Below are positions 7,763 through 16,930 of a stretch of DNA of 64,000 bases, in pieces. The position numbers and the translations under genes were made by a program. The notes under the pieces are model-generated. The model worked only from the letters and a program-made list of their open reading frames with translations. It ran no database searches and was not told the DNA's origin. How positions within the stretch are numbered: position 1 is the stretch's first letter; every line of letters begins with the position of its first letter. The DNA comes from Pseudomonadota bacterium (GTDB taxonomy: Bacteria > Pseudomonadota > Alphaproteobacteria > Sphingomonadales > SMXR01). The stretch covers positions 1-64,000 of the forward strand of contig JADFIA010000005.1 of assembly GCA_022566895.1 (NCBI GenBank), read 5' to 3'.

Positions 7763-10085
7763 GGCCAACCCCCTTAACACGTTCACTCGGTGCCGGGTTG
7801 GCCTGCTGGACCGGCGGTGCAGAGTTCTTGCCGCTGCCCTGGAGCCGCGACCTTAAAGCAGGAAGGTCAAACGAAATCACGACGCGGGCACCGCTATCTT
7901 TCTTGTTTTCGAGGACGAGCTGGCCAGCGTGATCCTCGACCACCTTACGCACGATGGCCAGGCCCAGTCCGGTCCCCTTGCCCCGGGTGGTGACATAGGG
8001 TTCGGTCAATCGTTCGATCAAGTCTTCGGGCAGTCCTGTGCCGTTGTCGCAAATGCTGATCACCAGAGTCTTGTTGCCGCTCACGGACAACCGCACGTCG
8101 ATCCGGCTCTTCTTGGTCCCGCTGTCGCTTCTGGAGAGCTTTAAGGCGGCGATGGATTCGGCTGCATTCTTCAAAATATTGGTCAGCGCCTGAGCAATCT
8201 GCCGGCCATCGCAAATCATGTGAACGGACTTGTCGGGAACGCTGAGCTTGTACTCAATGTTCGGCCGGCCGACCTCTTGCAGAAAAACCGCCTGCCTAAC
8301 GATATCGACCATATCCTCTTTCCTGAATATCGGCTCGGGCATGCGAGCGAAAGACGAAAACTCGTCGACCATGCGGCGCAGATCGCCGACTTGGCGGATT
8401 ATGGTGTTGGTGCACTGCTCGAAGACCTCGGGATCGGTCGTCACCTCCTTTTGGTATTTCCGCTGCAGGCGCTCGGCAGACAATTGAATTGGCGTGAGCG
8501 GGTTTTTAATCTCGTGCGCGATGCGGCGAGCAATATCGGCCCATGCGGCGATCCTCTGGTCGGCCAGCTGTTTAGTGATGTCGTCAAAGGTCACGACAAA
8601 TCCAGCGGCCGAATCCGCGCCGATGTCTTTGGCGATGCGCACTAAGAGCATGCGCTGCTGCCCCTTGCGCGTCACCGAAACCTGATGCTGTACGGTGTCA
8701 TCCAGGCTGCCCTTCAATTCATGGAAACAGGCCGCCAGCTCTGGCAAAAGCAGGCTCAGTTTCTTGCCCTCCAATTGATCCGGCTCAGCGCCGAGAAACT
8801 CGCAGGCAGCACGATTGGGCAGGTTGATAGCTCCCGTGCTGTCCAGACCGATGACCCCGGCCGAGACCCCCGACAGGACCGCCTCGGTAAATCTTCGGCG
8901 GGTGTCCAGTTTTCGGTTGGCCTGCATCAGTTGATCCTGTTGAAGGGATAATTGTTTGGTCATTCGATTGAAAGACCGGCCAAGCATACCTAATTCGTCG
9001 GCTCCCTTCAGCGACGGCACGCGGACCTTCAGGTTGCCCTTGGCGACCTTCTCCGAGGCCTCAACGAGGCTCGCGATCGGTGCGACAAGCTGGTTGGCCA
9101 ACGACAGTCCGATCCACACCGCGACCAAGAGAATCAGGAAGGCGAGGATAAAAAACACGGCATTGGTTTGAAACTGAATGCTCGAACGTTGACCTTCGAG
9201 ATTTTCATATTCGGCGATCGACGCGCGCACCGCATCGGCGCGTGCGACGACGTTGGAATTTACAAATCGGCTGACATAAAGATAGGTGTTGATGAAGTCC
9301 TCGAGCTTGACCAAGGCCCGCACACGGTCGTCCTCGGTTTCGGAAACCAGGACCAGGTCGCCTTCGTTCAGGCGCTCCATGACCACGTCGGGGACCCGTT
9401 CCGGTGCCAGTTCCAGATTCAGGGTTGCCCGCGCTAGAACAATGCCATTGCCAGTAAACACAATCGCTTCCGAAAGGGCGCGCTTGGCGGTCTGGTCTTC
9501 AACCATGGCCCGCAAGAGCTTCCTGTCCTGCTGCAGAAACAACGCCTGCCGATTCAAATCGACCGCCATAGCCAGAATATCGCCCTGGATGACCTGCCGA
9601 TGCTCGGCCACATAGGAATCAGCAACGACAAGAGAATCCTGAAGCGTTGAACGGACCTTGTCGCTGAACCAGGACTGTATGCCGAACTCGAAAAGGACGG
9701 CTGAAAAGATGGCCATGAGAATGGGTGGCCCGACCGCGATCAAGGCGAAAATGCGGACCAGACGGCCATGCAGCTTTGAGCCGGCCAAGCCCTGTCTGCG
9801 GGCGGTCCATAAACCGGCCAGGGGCCGCACGATCAGGGCGGCAAGCGCCAACAGCAGAATCACATCGAGCAGTAGAAGCGCCCGGATGGTGCCGCCGGTC
9901 ACATCGAACGGCGCTTCCCTGGTCAGCGCGACAACGGTGGCGATGCTTGAGACCAGTGCCAACGTGGCAACAGCTGCCGCCATTTTGGCGCCAAGGCGGG
10001 CGTTACGGGCCCGGCGGCGCGCCATCGCCAGGAGTTGAAGCGCCGCCCGGCGGTCAAAGCGATCGATCGAAGTGGTACTGTCCAT
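7752..10085 (-). CDS. ntrY: Nitrogen regulation sensor histidine kinase NtrY
   Basis: NtrY is the membrane sensor kinase for NtrX, implicated in nitrogen, redox and envelope control. The 777-residue protein starts with three hydrophobic segments (roughly 35-55, 68-91 and 110-132). A large extracytoplasmic region follows, then a fourth segment (about 315-338), a HAMP linker (SLVEASEKVAKGNLKVRVP) and a PAS domain. The HisKA H-box ARRIAHEIKNPLTPIQ lies near 525. The HATPase domain has N-box NILKNAAESI, DNGTGLPE and GKGTGLGLAI. It starts at ATG 10085. The 119-base gap after ntrC is A+T-rich, so ntrYX may have a promoter separate from dusB-ntrBC. Confidence 0.95.
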   Translation of the reverse strand: MDSTTSIDRFDRRAALQLLAMARRRARNARLGAKMAAAVATLALVSSIATVVALTREAPFDVTGGTIRALLLLDVILLLALAALIVRPLAGLWTARRQGLAGSKLHGRLVRIFALIAVGPPILMAIFSAVLFEFGIQSWFSDKVRSTLQDSLVVADSYVAEHRQVIQGDILAMAVDLNRQALFLQQDRKLLRAMVEDQTAKRALSEAIVFTGNGIVLARATLNLELAPERVPDVVMERLNEGDLVLVSETEDDRVRALVKLEDFINTYLYVSRFVNSNVVARADAVRASIAEYENLEGQRSSIQFQTNAVFFILAFLILLVAVWIGLSLANQLVAPIASLVEASEKVAKGNLKVRVPSLKGADELGMLGRSFNRMTKQLSLQQDQLMQANRKLDTRRRFTEAVLSGVSAGVIGLDSTGAINLPNRAACEFLGAEPDQLEGKKLSLLLPELAACFHELKGSLDDTVQHQVSVTRKGQQRMLLVRIAKDIGADSAAGFVVTFDDITKQLADQRIAAWADIARRIAHEIKNPLTPIQLSAERLQRKYQKEVTTDPEVFEQCTNTIIRQVGDLRRMVDEFSSFARMPEPIFRKEDMVDIVRQAVFLQEVGRPNIEYKLSVPDKSVHMICDGRQIAQALTNILKNAAESIAALKLSRSDSGTKKSRIDVRLSVSGNKTLVISICDNGTGLPEDLIERLTEPYVTTRGKGTGLGLAIVRKVVEDHAGQLVLENKKDSGARVVISFDLPALRSRLQGSGKNSAPPVQQANPAPSERVKGVGHGT

Positions 10086-10204
10086 GTGGTCTCCGGCGGG
10101 TTGGGAAATCTTTGGCGGCGCACGCAGGGCGACACTGCGTCATAATTATCACAGAATCGCGCAATACGTTACATATTTGCCAGACGGAGGCAAGACTTGA
10201 CGGT
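10086..10204 (-). promoter_or_regulatory. A+T-rich ntrC-ntrY spacer, possible ntrYX promoter
   Basis: The stretch about 10141-10195 is clearly more A+T-rich than the genes on both sides. It lies directly upstream of ntrY. No confident -35/-10 or -24/-12 element was found. Confidence 0.3.
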
Positions 10205-11638
10205 CTAGCGCCGGATCTTCAGGCCTAAATCTTTGATTTTCTTACGTAAAGTATTGCGATTCAGTCCCAGGAGCTCGGCTGCCCGGAGTTGATTTCCCTG
10301 GGTTGCGCGCAGGCTTATATCGATAAGCGGCCTTTCGATCTCCCTGAGAATACGGCCATAGAGCCCGTCCGGCGGCAGTTCGCCCCGGTGGGCTTGGAAA
10401 TAGATATCCAAATGCCGGTGGACCGCCTGCGAAAGGCCTTCCCCCTGACCTGCCATGCTGGCCGAGCCTTTGGTGCCCTGGCGGCCGATTTCAGCCCGAA
10501 TCTGAGCGCCATCAATCACCGGCTCCGGATACAGCGCGCAGATTCTTAGGACCATATTTTCAAGCTCTCGCACGTTGCCTGGCCAGGCATGGCTGGCCAG
10601 CGCGCCCAGTGCCTCGGCGGAAAAGCGTTTGCTCTCAAGCCCGTCCCGATGGGCCCGGGCCACAAAGTGTTCAACCAGGTCGGGGATATCCGCCAGCCGC
10701 TCGCGCAACGCCGGTACCCCGATCGGCACAACATTGATTCGGAAGTATAAATCTTGCCGGAACCGACCGGCCTCGACCAACTCCACCAGGTTTTGATGAG
10801 TCGCCGCGATGATCCTCACGTTGACCCTTTTAATCTCGCGGCCGCCAACAGCGCGGAACTCGCCCTGTTGCAGGACGCGCAACAGCCGCGTCTGGGCATC
10901 CAGCGGCATATCGCCGATCTCGTCGAGGAACAGCGTACCGCCGCTGGCTTCCTCGAAGCGTCCCGGAGCCCGCTGGTCGGCGCCGGTAAAAGCTCCTTTT
11001 TCGTGGCCGAAAAGTTCGCTCTCGATAAGGTCCCTGGGGATGGCGGCCATGTTGACGGCGACAAAAGGATGTTCCCGCCGGTTGCCAAGCTCGTGGACCG
11101 CCCGGGCGACGAGCTCCTTTCCGGTTCCGGACTCCCCATAGAGAAGAATAGTCAGACCCGTATGAACGACCCGGGCCAGTATCTTGTAAAGGTCTTGCAT
11201 GGCCGGGGAATGGCCGACCAAGGGGGTCTTGGAGATGTCCACCTTGAGGCTCGCCGGGATGACCTCGTGAGCTCCCGACAGAGCCCGGTTCACACAGGCG
11301 GTAAGCTCATCGAGATCAAACGGCTTGGGTAGATATTCAAAGGCCCCGGCCTCGGTCGCCCGTACCGCGGTCTCCAAAGTACTTCGGGCGCTGATAACGA
11401 TGATCGGAAGTTCGGGCCGACGGCGGCGAATTCGTGGTACCAGCTCCAGGCCATCCACATCGGGCAGTACAACGTCGCACACCAGCACATCGCCGAGCCC
11501 CTCTTCGACATGTTGCCATAAGGCCGAACCGCAATCGACGGCAATAACGTCAAAGCCTTCGTCGCCGAGAGATTCGGCGATGATCGTGCGGATCGAGGCA
11601 TCGTCGTCGGCGACCAGAACCGTAAGTCGCCGGCTCAT
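10205..11638 (-). CDS. ntrC: Nitrogen regulation sigma-54 activator NtrC
   Basis: NtrC activates sigma-54 promoters for nitrogen assimilation when phosphorylated by NtrB. The 477-residue protein has a receiver domain (phosphoacceptor Asp55 in VLVCDVVLPD; Lys in YLPKPF). The AAA+ domain has Walker A GESGTGKE at 168-175, an intact GAFTGA loop at 215-220 and Walker B GGTLFLDEIGD. The C-terminal Fis helix-turn-helix reads QLRAAELLGLNRNTLRKKIKDL. Its ATG overlaps the ntrB stop as ATGA (four-base overlap), so the two-component pair is translationally coupled. Confidence 0.97.
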   Translation of the reverse strand: MSRRLTVLVADDDASIRTIIAESLGDEGFDVIAVDCGSALWQHVEEGLGDVLVCDVVLPDVDGLELVPRIRRRRPELPIIVISARSTLETAVRATEAGAFEYLPKPFDLDELTACVNRALSGAHEVIPASLKVDISKTPLVGHSPAMQDLYKILARVVHTGLTILLYGESGTGKELVARAVHELGNRREHPFVAVNMAAIPRDLIESELFGHEKGAFTGADQRAPGRFEEASGGTLFLDEIGDMPLDAQTRLLRVLQQGEFRAVGGREIKRVNVRIIAATHQNLVELVEAGRFRQDLYFRINVVPIGVPALRERLADIPDLVEHFVARAHRDGLESKRFSAEALGALASHAWPGNVRELENMVLRICALYPEPVIDGAQIRAEIGRQGTKGSASMAGQGEGLSQAVHRHLDIYFQAHRGELPPDGLYGRILREIERPLIDISLRATQGNQLRAAELLGLNRNTLRKKIKDLGLKIRR

Positions 11639-12774
11639 AACGCCGCACCTTCAGTTTTGTGATCTTGGGGTTTGGGAATGGGAAACAATATCCGAAACCG
11701 GCCGCCGGCCGCCGACGGCTCGCAGCTGACCAGACCGCCGTGTGCGGCCACGATCCTTCGCACCAGGGCCAGACCCAGTCCGGTGCCGCCGCCACCCGGC
11801 CGGGCGCTCACGAAGGGTGCGAAAATCCGCTCGCGATCCGCTTCGTCAACCCCGGGGCCGTTATCCGAAATCACGACTTCGAGGGGCAGCGGCAACGGTT
11901 GGCCTGCAGGATCGCGCTTGACACTGAAACCGGGCCGGAAAGCTGAGCTGATTTTGACCGTGCCGTTGACGCCGCCGGCCGCCTCAATGGCGTTCCTTAC
12001 CAAATTTTGAAAACACTGGATCAGCAACCCGGGGTCGCCCTCCAGCAGCGGCAGCGAGGGATCGTACTGGCGCTGAAAACTGAACCCTTCAGGCGCCCCG
12101 GATTTCTCCAGAGTGATGACCTGATCGAGAATACGATGGATATTCACTGGCTCACGCGTGCCAAGGCCGCGGCTTCCCAAGAGTTCCATGCGGTCGATCA
12201 AAGCGTTGATGCGGTCGCATTCGTCGATAATCAATCTCGGCAGATGTTCATGGTCCGGGTCGATCTGTCGGGCCAGCAGCTGGGCCGCGCCGCGGATTCC
12301 CGCAAGGGGGTTCTTAACCTCGTGAGCTAGGATCGCGCCCATTCCTGATTCGTGAGTGCCCCGCCCCTGCCCGCTCATCAGGCGACCAATTTCCTCACCG
12401 AAGCCCAAAGGAAGGATCGAGAGCACCATCTGATCGGTCTGTTCCGGCAGGGGCACGGCGCGCACATCCGCTCTTGCCTCGCTATCGCGACCCAGATTGA
12501 GATGCATCTCGCGCTGGCTGACCACGCCCTGGCGCTGGCTGGCCCGTTTTACCAAGGCAAGAAGCGGCGAATCTTCGCTCACCAGATCTTCCAGGCGGCT
12601 TTCCAGGAAGGTGCCGCGGCTGAGGCCGAAGAACTCCTCAGCCGGCGGATTGGCGAAGCGCACCCGGTTTTTTCGATCCAAAATGAGAATGACGGTGTCG
12701 AGAGCCGCCAAGACTTGGTGAAAATCAACCCGCTCCTCGACCGGAGCCGCTGGCAATTGGGTGGTATCCGCCAT
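11635..12774 (-). CDS. ntrB: Nitrogen regulation histidine kinase/phosphatase NtrB
   Basis: NtrB (NRII) is the cytosolic kinase/phosphatase that sets NtrC phosphorylation in response to PII proteins. The 379-residue protein has no membrane segment. It has an N-terminal PAS domain (TVILILDRKNRVRFANPPAEEFFG), the H-box ILAHEVKNPLAGIRGAAQLL, N-box NLVRNAIEAAGG, DNGPGVDE and GGTGLGLALV. The start is the ATG at 12774, one base after the dusB stop; a TTG seven codons upstream would overlap dusB and is less likely. The dusB(nifR3)-ntrB-ntrC order is the classical alphaproteobacterial arrangement. Confidence 0.95.
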   Translation of the reverse strand: MADTTQLPAAPVEERVDFHQVLAALDTVILILDRKNRVRFANPPAEEFFGLSRGTFLESRLEDLVSEDSPLLALVKRASQRQGVVSQREMHLNLGRDSEARADVRAVPLPEQTDQMVLSILPLGFGEEIGRLMSGQGRGTHESGMGAILAHEVKNPLAGIRGAAQLLARQIDPDHEHLPRLIIDECDRINALIDRMELLGSRGLGTREPVNIHRILDQVITLEKSGAPEGFSFQRQYDPSLPLLEGDPGLLIQCFQNLVRNAIEAAGGVNGTVKISSAFRPGFSVKRDPAGQPLPLPLEVVISDNGPGVDEADRERIFAPFVSARPGGGGTGLGLALVRRIVAAHGGLVSCEPSAAGGRFRILFPIPKPQDHKTEGAAL

Positions 12775-12775
12775 T

Positions 12776-13777
12776 TCAGGCAGCCCGCGCCGCAATCAAT
12801 GGGCCATAGAAGGCCCGGAGCGCGGATTTTACTTGAAGTGGATCAGATAACCGATTGATTTGACTACGCAATTCAGTTGATTTTGGGAGACCCTTTGTGT
12901 ACCAGCCCAGATGCTTGCGGGCCACCTTATGCCCGGTTTGCGGTCCATAATGGTCGAGCATGGCGTCATAATGGCTCATCATGGCTTCGAACTGGACCTG
13001 AAGCGGCGGGTCCGGCGGCCGCAGGCCGGTTTTCAGGTAGGTGATGATCTGGGCGACAAACCAGGGCCGGCCATAGGTTCCACGGCCGATCATCAGACCG
13101 TCGGCGCCGGATCTGGCCAGGGCCAGAGTGGCGTCATCGTAGCTCACAATATCGCCGTTCACGATCACCGGCAGGTCCACCGCCTCCTTGACCCGGCGGA
13201 CAAAGGGCCAATCGGCCGCCCCGCGGTACATTTGGCTGCGCGTACGGCCATGCACGGTAATCATTTGAATGCCTTCTCCTTCCGCCCTTCTGGCCAGTTC
13301 CGGGGCGTTGCGGTGCTCATCGTTCCAGCCCGTACGCATCTTGAGGGTCACCGGAATGTCGACTGCGGCGACCGTGGCCTTGATGATTTTCGTGGCCTGA
13401 TCCAGATCACGCATCAGGGCCGAGCCGGCTTCGCCGCCGACCACCTTCTTGGCCGGGCAGCCCATGTTGATATCGATGATATCGGCTCCGCGGTCCGCAT
13501 TGAGCTTGGCTGCTTCGGCCATCACAGCGGGTTCGCAGCCGGCAAGCTGGACCGCGATCGGTCGCTCCTCTTGGCCATATTCGGCCATCTTGAGGGTCCG
13601 CCGATTTTGGCGGATCATGGCTTGGCTGGCGATCATCTCGGAAATCACCAATCCGGCGCCGAAACTTTTGACCAATCGGCGAAACGGCATGTCACTGATC
13701 CCCGACATGGGGGCCAGGAACACAGGGTCCTTTATGACTAGATTTCCGACTCTTATGCTCATTTCTTGTGCAGTCAT
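12776..13777 (-). CDS. dusB: tRNA-dihydrouridine synthase DusB
   Basis: DusB is an FMN enzyme that reduces uridines in the tRNA D-loop; in this context it was historically called NifR3. The 333-residue TIM-barrel protein has [20 protein letters not shown], the NMGCPAKKV motif with catalytic Cys107, the phosphate/FMN-contacting LKMRTGW and the QMYRGAADW segment. The C-terminal helical domain includes KHLGWYTKG. It starts at ATG 13777; an alternative ATG at 13762 (MSIRVG) has a slightly better ribosome-binding region. It is the first gene of the dusB-ntrBC operon and diverges from ispDF across a 143-base spacer that must hold both promoters. Confidence 0.96.
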   Translation of the reverse strand: MTAQEMSIRVGNLVIKDPVFLAPMSGISDMPFRRLVKSFGAGLVISEMIASQAMIRQNRRTLKMAEYGQEERPIAVQLAGCEPAVMAEAAKLNADRGADIIDINMGCPAKKVVGGEAGSALMRDLDQATKIIKATVAAVDIPVTLKMRTGWNDEHRNAPELARRAEGEGIQMITVHGRTRSQMYRGAADWPFVRRVKEAVDLPVIVNGDIVSYDDATLALARSGADGLMIGRGTYGRPWFVAQIITYLKTGLRPPDPPLQVQFEAMMSHYDAMLDHYGPQTGHKVARKHLGWYTKGLPKSTELRSQINRLSDPLQVKSALRAFYGPLIAARAA

Positions 13778-13920
13778 TTTTGGTGCTCAAAAAACAGGCA
13801 CCTATATGCCAGAAGTCGGCCCCGAATGCCACCCGAATCTGGCACCCATTGCGGCCCATTGTGCATTTTCGGCGGAGCGAATAGAGTTCCCGCGGGTGGC
13901 GGTAAAAAGGAGCCGGCTGA

Positions 13921-15081
13921 ATGAGGGTCTATGCGTTGATCGTAGCGGCCGGACGCGGCGAGCGCGCCGGCGGTGAGGTGCCCAAGCAATATCGCCAAGT
14001 GGCCGGAAAAACGGTTTTGCGCCGCAGCATCGACAACTTTCTTTACCATCCGGCGGTGGAGGCGGTCTGCGTTGTGGTTCACAAGGATGACGGCGAACTT
14101 TACGATGCGGCCACCAATGGCCTCCGAATTCTCGCCCCGGTGACCGGCGGCGATAGCCGTCAGGCCTCGGTCCATAATGGTTTGAAGGCGCTGCGGGAGA
14201 TCGGGGCGCCGCCGCCGGACATTGTTTTGATCCACGATGCCGCCAGGTGTTTTGTCTCGCCGGAGGTGATCAGCCGGGTCATCGAGGGAGTACGGACCGC
14301 CGGCGAAGGCGCGATCCCCGCCCTGCCGCTCTCGGATTCGATAAAACGCGGCACCACCCACGCCGAAGAAAGCGTCGATCGCAGCGACTTGTGGCGCGCC
14401 CAGACCCCACAAGGCTTTCCCTTCGAGGCCATCCTCAAGGCTCATGAAGCCGGGGCCGGACGCTCGTTGAGTGATGACGCGGCGGTGGCCGAGGCGGCCG
14501 GACTGGCGGTGCGGATTGTTGAAGGGGACGAAGCGAACATCAAGCTCACGCGGCCGGCAGATTTTCTCCTGGCCGGGCAGCGCTTGGCGACGTCGGATGT
14601 TCGCACCGGCTTCGGCTTCGATGTTCATCGCTTCGAGGACGGCGATGGTGTGATCCTGTGCGGCGTCACCATTCCGTTCGAGAAAAAGCTCAAGGGCCAT
14701 TCGGACGCCGACGTGGCGATGCACGCGTTGACCGATGCGTTGCTAGGCGCCACCGCGGGGGGCGATATCGGGGATCACTTTCCGCCCTCCGATCCCCAGT
14801 GGAAAGACGCTCCCTCCGAGATATTCCTGAAGTTTGCGGCCGAGCGGCTGCGGGCCATGAATGGCAAGATCATCAACGTGGATCTGACGATCATTTGTGA
14901 GCAGCCGCGAATCGGCCCCTACCGGATCCAGATGCAAGCGCGGTTGGCGGAAATTCTCGGCCTCGGTACGGACCGCATCAACGTCAAAGCGACGACCACG
15001 GAGCGGCTGGGGTTCGCCGGCCGTGAAGAAGGTATCGCCGCCCAGGCAGTGGCCACCGTGCGGCTGGAAGCGGCATCGTGA
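13921..15081 (+). CDS. ispDF: Bifunctional IspD/IspF isoprenoid enzyme
   Basis: One 386-residue chain carries two steps of the MEP isoprenoid pathway. Residues about 1-220 are IspD, which makes CDP-methylerythritol. Its nucleotide-binding start is LIVAAGRGERAGGEVPKQY, with HDAARCFV and DEANIKLT further on. Residues about 227-386 are IspF, the 2-C-methylerythritol 2,4-cyclodiphosphate synthase: GFGFDVHRFEDGD holds the zinc-binding DxH, GHSDADVAMHALTDALLGA follows, and the end is KATTTERLGFAGREEGIAAQA. The fusion is common in alphaproteobacteria. It heads the plus-strand operon and its stop overlaps the pgpA GTG start by four bases. The dxr gene of the same pathway is at 48547-49707. Confidence 0.97.
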   Translation: MRVYALIVAAGRGERAGGEVPKQYRQVAGKTVLRRSIDNFLYHPAVEAVCVVVHKDDGELYDAATNGLRILAPVTGGDSRQASVHNGLKALREIGAPPPDIVLIHDAARCFVSPEVISRVIEGVRTAGEGAIPALPLSDSIKRGTTHAEESVDRSDLWRAQTPQGFPFEAILKAHEAGAGRSLSDDAAVAEAAGLAVRIVEGDEANIKLTRPADFLLAGQRLATSDVRTGFGFDVHRFEDGDGVILCGVTIPFEKKLKGHSDADVAMHALTDALLGATAGGDIGDHFPPSDPQWKDAPSEIFLKFAAERLRAMNGKIINVDLTIICEQPRIGPYRIQMQARLAEILGLGTDRINVKATTTERLGFAGREEGIAAQAVATVRLEAAS

Positions 15082-15581
15082 ACCCGGACCCGGGCACCCC
15101 GACCAGCGGCGGGAATTGGCTGGCTTATTCGCTGGCCACCTGGTTCGGGGCCGGTTTTTTGCCCAAAGCGCCCGGCACTTGGGGCTCCCTGGCCGCCCTG
15201 CCCCTGGCTTGGCTGCTGCTTGAATTTGTCGGGCTTTACGGCCTCGCTTCGGCGACCTTCTTGCTTTTGGCGGCCGGTGTCTGGGCGGCTCAGAAATATA
15301 TCGAAAGGTCGGGTCGCAACGATCCGAGCGAAGTGGTGATCGATGAAGTTGTGGGCCAATGGCTGACCATTCTGGTGATGGCCCTGTTCTCCTCTTTCCA
15401 TGACTCTGTGGCCAATTACGGACTGGCCTTCGTGGCCTTTCGCCTGTTTGATATCTGGAAACCCTTTCCCATCGCCTTTGCCGAACGGCGCTTCGACGAC
15501 GGACTGGGGATCATGATCGACGATCTTATTGCTGCGGTTTATGCCGCAGCGGCGGGACTGCTGCTGGGAGCCGTTCTATGA
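15078..15581 (+). CDS. pgpA: Phosphatidylglycerophosphatase A
   Basis: PgpA removes the phosphate from phosphatidylglycerophosphate to give phosphatidylglycerol, at the inner membrane. The 167-residue protein shows GFLPKAPGTWGSLAALPL near residue 28, then the acidic metal-binding VVIDEVVGQW and FRLFDIWKPFPI. FDDGLGIMIDDLIAA precedes the last hydrophobic segment. It starts at a GTG overlapping the ispDF stop (GTGA) and ends in an ATGA overlap with the next gene, so it is tightly coupled in the ispDF-pgpA-cinA operon. Confidence 0.94.
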   Translation: MNPDPGTPTSGGNWLAYSLATWFGAGFLPKAPGTWGSLAALPLAWLLLEFVGLYGLASATFLLLAAGVWAAQKYIERSGRNDPSEVVIDEVVGQWLTILVMALFSSFHDSVANYGLAFVAFRLFDIWKPFPIAFAERRFDDGLGIMIDDLIAAVYAAAAGLLLGAVL

Positions 15582-16084
15582 CCTTTTCGCCTGAAATATT
15601 ATCGACCGCCGAACGGGTTATCGACCTGGCGCGACAACGCGGCTGGCGGATCGGCGCTGCCGAATCCTGCACCGGTGGTTTGCTGATGGCGGCACTGACC
15701 GAGATCGCCGGCGCTTCAGATGTGGTGGCGGCCGGGTTCGTGACCTATGCGGACGACGCCAAGGTGGAGCTCTTGGGTTTGGACGCGGAGAATCTTGAAG
15801 AGCACGGCGCAGTCTCGAAAAGGGTGGCCCAATGGATGGCCAGGGGGGCGCTTGATGCCGCCGGGCTGGACTTGGCGGTGGCGATCACCGGGATCGCCGG
15901 ACCGCACGGCGGCAGCGAGGAAAAACCGCTCGGCTTGGTGCATATCGCGACCGCCCGGCGTCAGGGGAAAAGGATTATTCTCGATCATAAGGAGGTACGC
16001 TATGGCGATCTCGGGCGGCACCAGGTGCGGATGCGGGCAGTCCTGGCGGCGCTTTTAATGCTCGAAGGAGCAGCCGGACATTAA
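15578..16084 (+). CDS. pncC: CinA C-terminal type nicotinamide-nucleotide amidohydrolase
   Basis: This 168-residue protein is the stand-alone C-terminal domain of CinA, which deamidates nicotinamide mononucleotide in NAD recycling. Visible family motifs are GWRIGAAESCTGGLLMAAL (catalytic Ser in ESCTGG), VVAAGFVTYADDAK and VAITGIAGPHGGSEEKPLGLVHIA. The N-terminal molybdopterin-like domain of full CinA is absent, which is normal for this short form. Its ATG overlaps the pgpA stop by four bases. Confidence 0.93.
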   Translation: MTFSPEILSTAERVIDLARQRGWRIGAAESCTGGLLMAALTEIAGASDVVAAGFVTYADDAKVELLGLDAENLEEHGAVSKRVAQWMARGALDAAGLDLAVAITGIAGPHGGSEEKPLGLVHIATARRQGKRIILDHKEVRYGDLGRHQVRMRAVLAALLMLEGAAGH

Positions 16085-16098
16085 ACAGGAGGAATGAG

Positions 16099-16494
16099 AT
16101 GAATTATGTAACCGGCCTGGGCGGCGTCTTTTTCAAGACCAAGGACAAAAAGAAGCTTCTGGCCTGGTACCAGGAACATCTCGGGATCGAGGCCGACGAA
16201 TACGGCAGCAAGTCGTTTATGTGGCGAGAAGAGAGCGGTGAAAAGGCCTTTTCGGTCTGGAGCCCGTTTAAAGAGGAAAGCGATTATTTCGACCCCTCCA
16301 AACAGCCCTTCATGGTCAATTTCCGGGTCCGCGATCTCGATGGGCTTCTCGAACATCTAAAATCGAAGGGCGTCGATCAGGTCGGCGGGATCGAGGAATA
16401 TCCCTTCGGCCGCTTCGCTTGGATACTCGACCCGGAAGGCATCAAAATCGAGTTGTGGGAACCGACCGAAGTCGTGCCAGGCAACGCGTGCTAG
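16099..16494 (+). CDS. VOC-family (glyoxalase/bleomycin-resistance fold) protein
   Basis: The 131-residue protein has the paired beta-alpha-beta-beta-beta modules of the vicinal oxygen chelate fold: GLGGVFFKTKDKKKLLAWYQEHLGIEADEYG and, in the second half, MVNFRVRDLDGLLEHLKSKGVDQVGG with FAWILDPEGIKIELWEP. The last Glu of KIELWEP is a usual metal ligand of the fold. The substrate cannot be told from sequence; relatives include lactoylglutathione lyases and uncharacterised enzymes. An AGGAGG ribosome-binding site lies six bases before the ATG, and it follows pncC by 14 bases, so it is the last gene of the ispDF operon. It converges on ratA with one base between the genes. Confidence 0.88.
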   Translation: MNYVTGLGGVFFKTKDKKKLLAWYQEHLGIEADEYGSKSFMWREESGEKAFSVWSPFKEESDYFDPSKQPFMVNFRVRDLDGLLEHLKSKGVDQVGGIEEYPFGRFAWILDPEGIKIELWEPTEVVPGNAC

Positions 16495-16495
16495 A

Positions 16496-16927
16496 TCAGC
16501 CGTAAATCTCTTCGGCCCGGGTCTCGAAGGCGAGGACCATGCGGTGCACGGCCTCTTCGAACAGCGCCCCGATCAATTTCTCCAGGAGGCGGCTCTTGAA
16601 CTCGAAATCGACTACGAAATCCACCCGGCACCGCCCGGCCCCGTCCGCGGCAAAGCGCCAGTCGTTGTGCAGATATTTCATCGGCCCGCGCACATAATCG
16701 ACGGAAATCACCGACGGTCGCTCAAGGCTTACTTTCGAGGTAAAGCGCTCGCTAAACATTTTGAAACCAATCACCAGATCGGCCTCGAAGCCATCGGGGC
16801 TCTGGTTATAGACCCGCGCCGCCTTGCACCAGGGTAAAAATTCGGGATAGAGGGCCACGTCGGCGACCACGGAAAACATCTGTTCGGGGGTAAAGGAAAG
16901 CCGGCGTTTCTCCTGGTGCCGGGGCAT
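16496..16927 (-). CDS. ratA: RatA/Coq10-like START-domain (SRPBCC) protein
   Basis: The 143-residue protein belongs to the Coq10/RatA branch of the SRPBCC lipid-binding fold: FTPEQMFSVVADVALYPEFLPWCKAARV at the start, and the long C-terminal helix EKLIGALFEEAVHRMVLAFETRA. Members bind ubiquinone-like lipids and support respiration; E. coli RatA was also described as interfering with 70S assembly. Its place right after lipA, four bases away, is conserved in alphaproteobacteria and favours a quinone/respiration role over a toxin role. No antitoxin gene is adjacent. Confidence 0.88.
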   Translation of the reverse strand: MPRHQEKRRLSFTPEQMFSVVADVALYPEFLPWCKAARVYNQSPDGFEADLVIGFKMFSERFTSKVSLERPSVISVDYVRGPMKYLHNDWRFAADGAGRCRVDFVVDFEFKSRLLEKLIGALFEEAVHRMVLAFETRAEEIYG

Positions 16928-16930
16928 CGC

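Noticed and set aside
13774-14724. A 316-codon open frame on the minus strand opposite ispDF
   Set aside because: Antisense to a clear IspD/IspF fusion, with no family resemblance.
16496-16927. ratA as part of a toxin-antitoxin module
   Set aside because: No antitoxin gene is adjacent, and conserved linkage with lipA favours a quinone-binding Coq10-like role.
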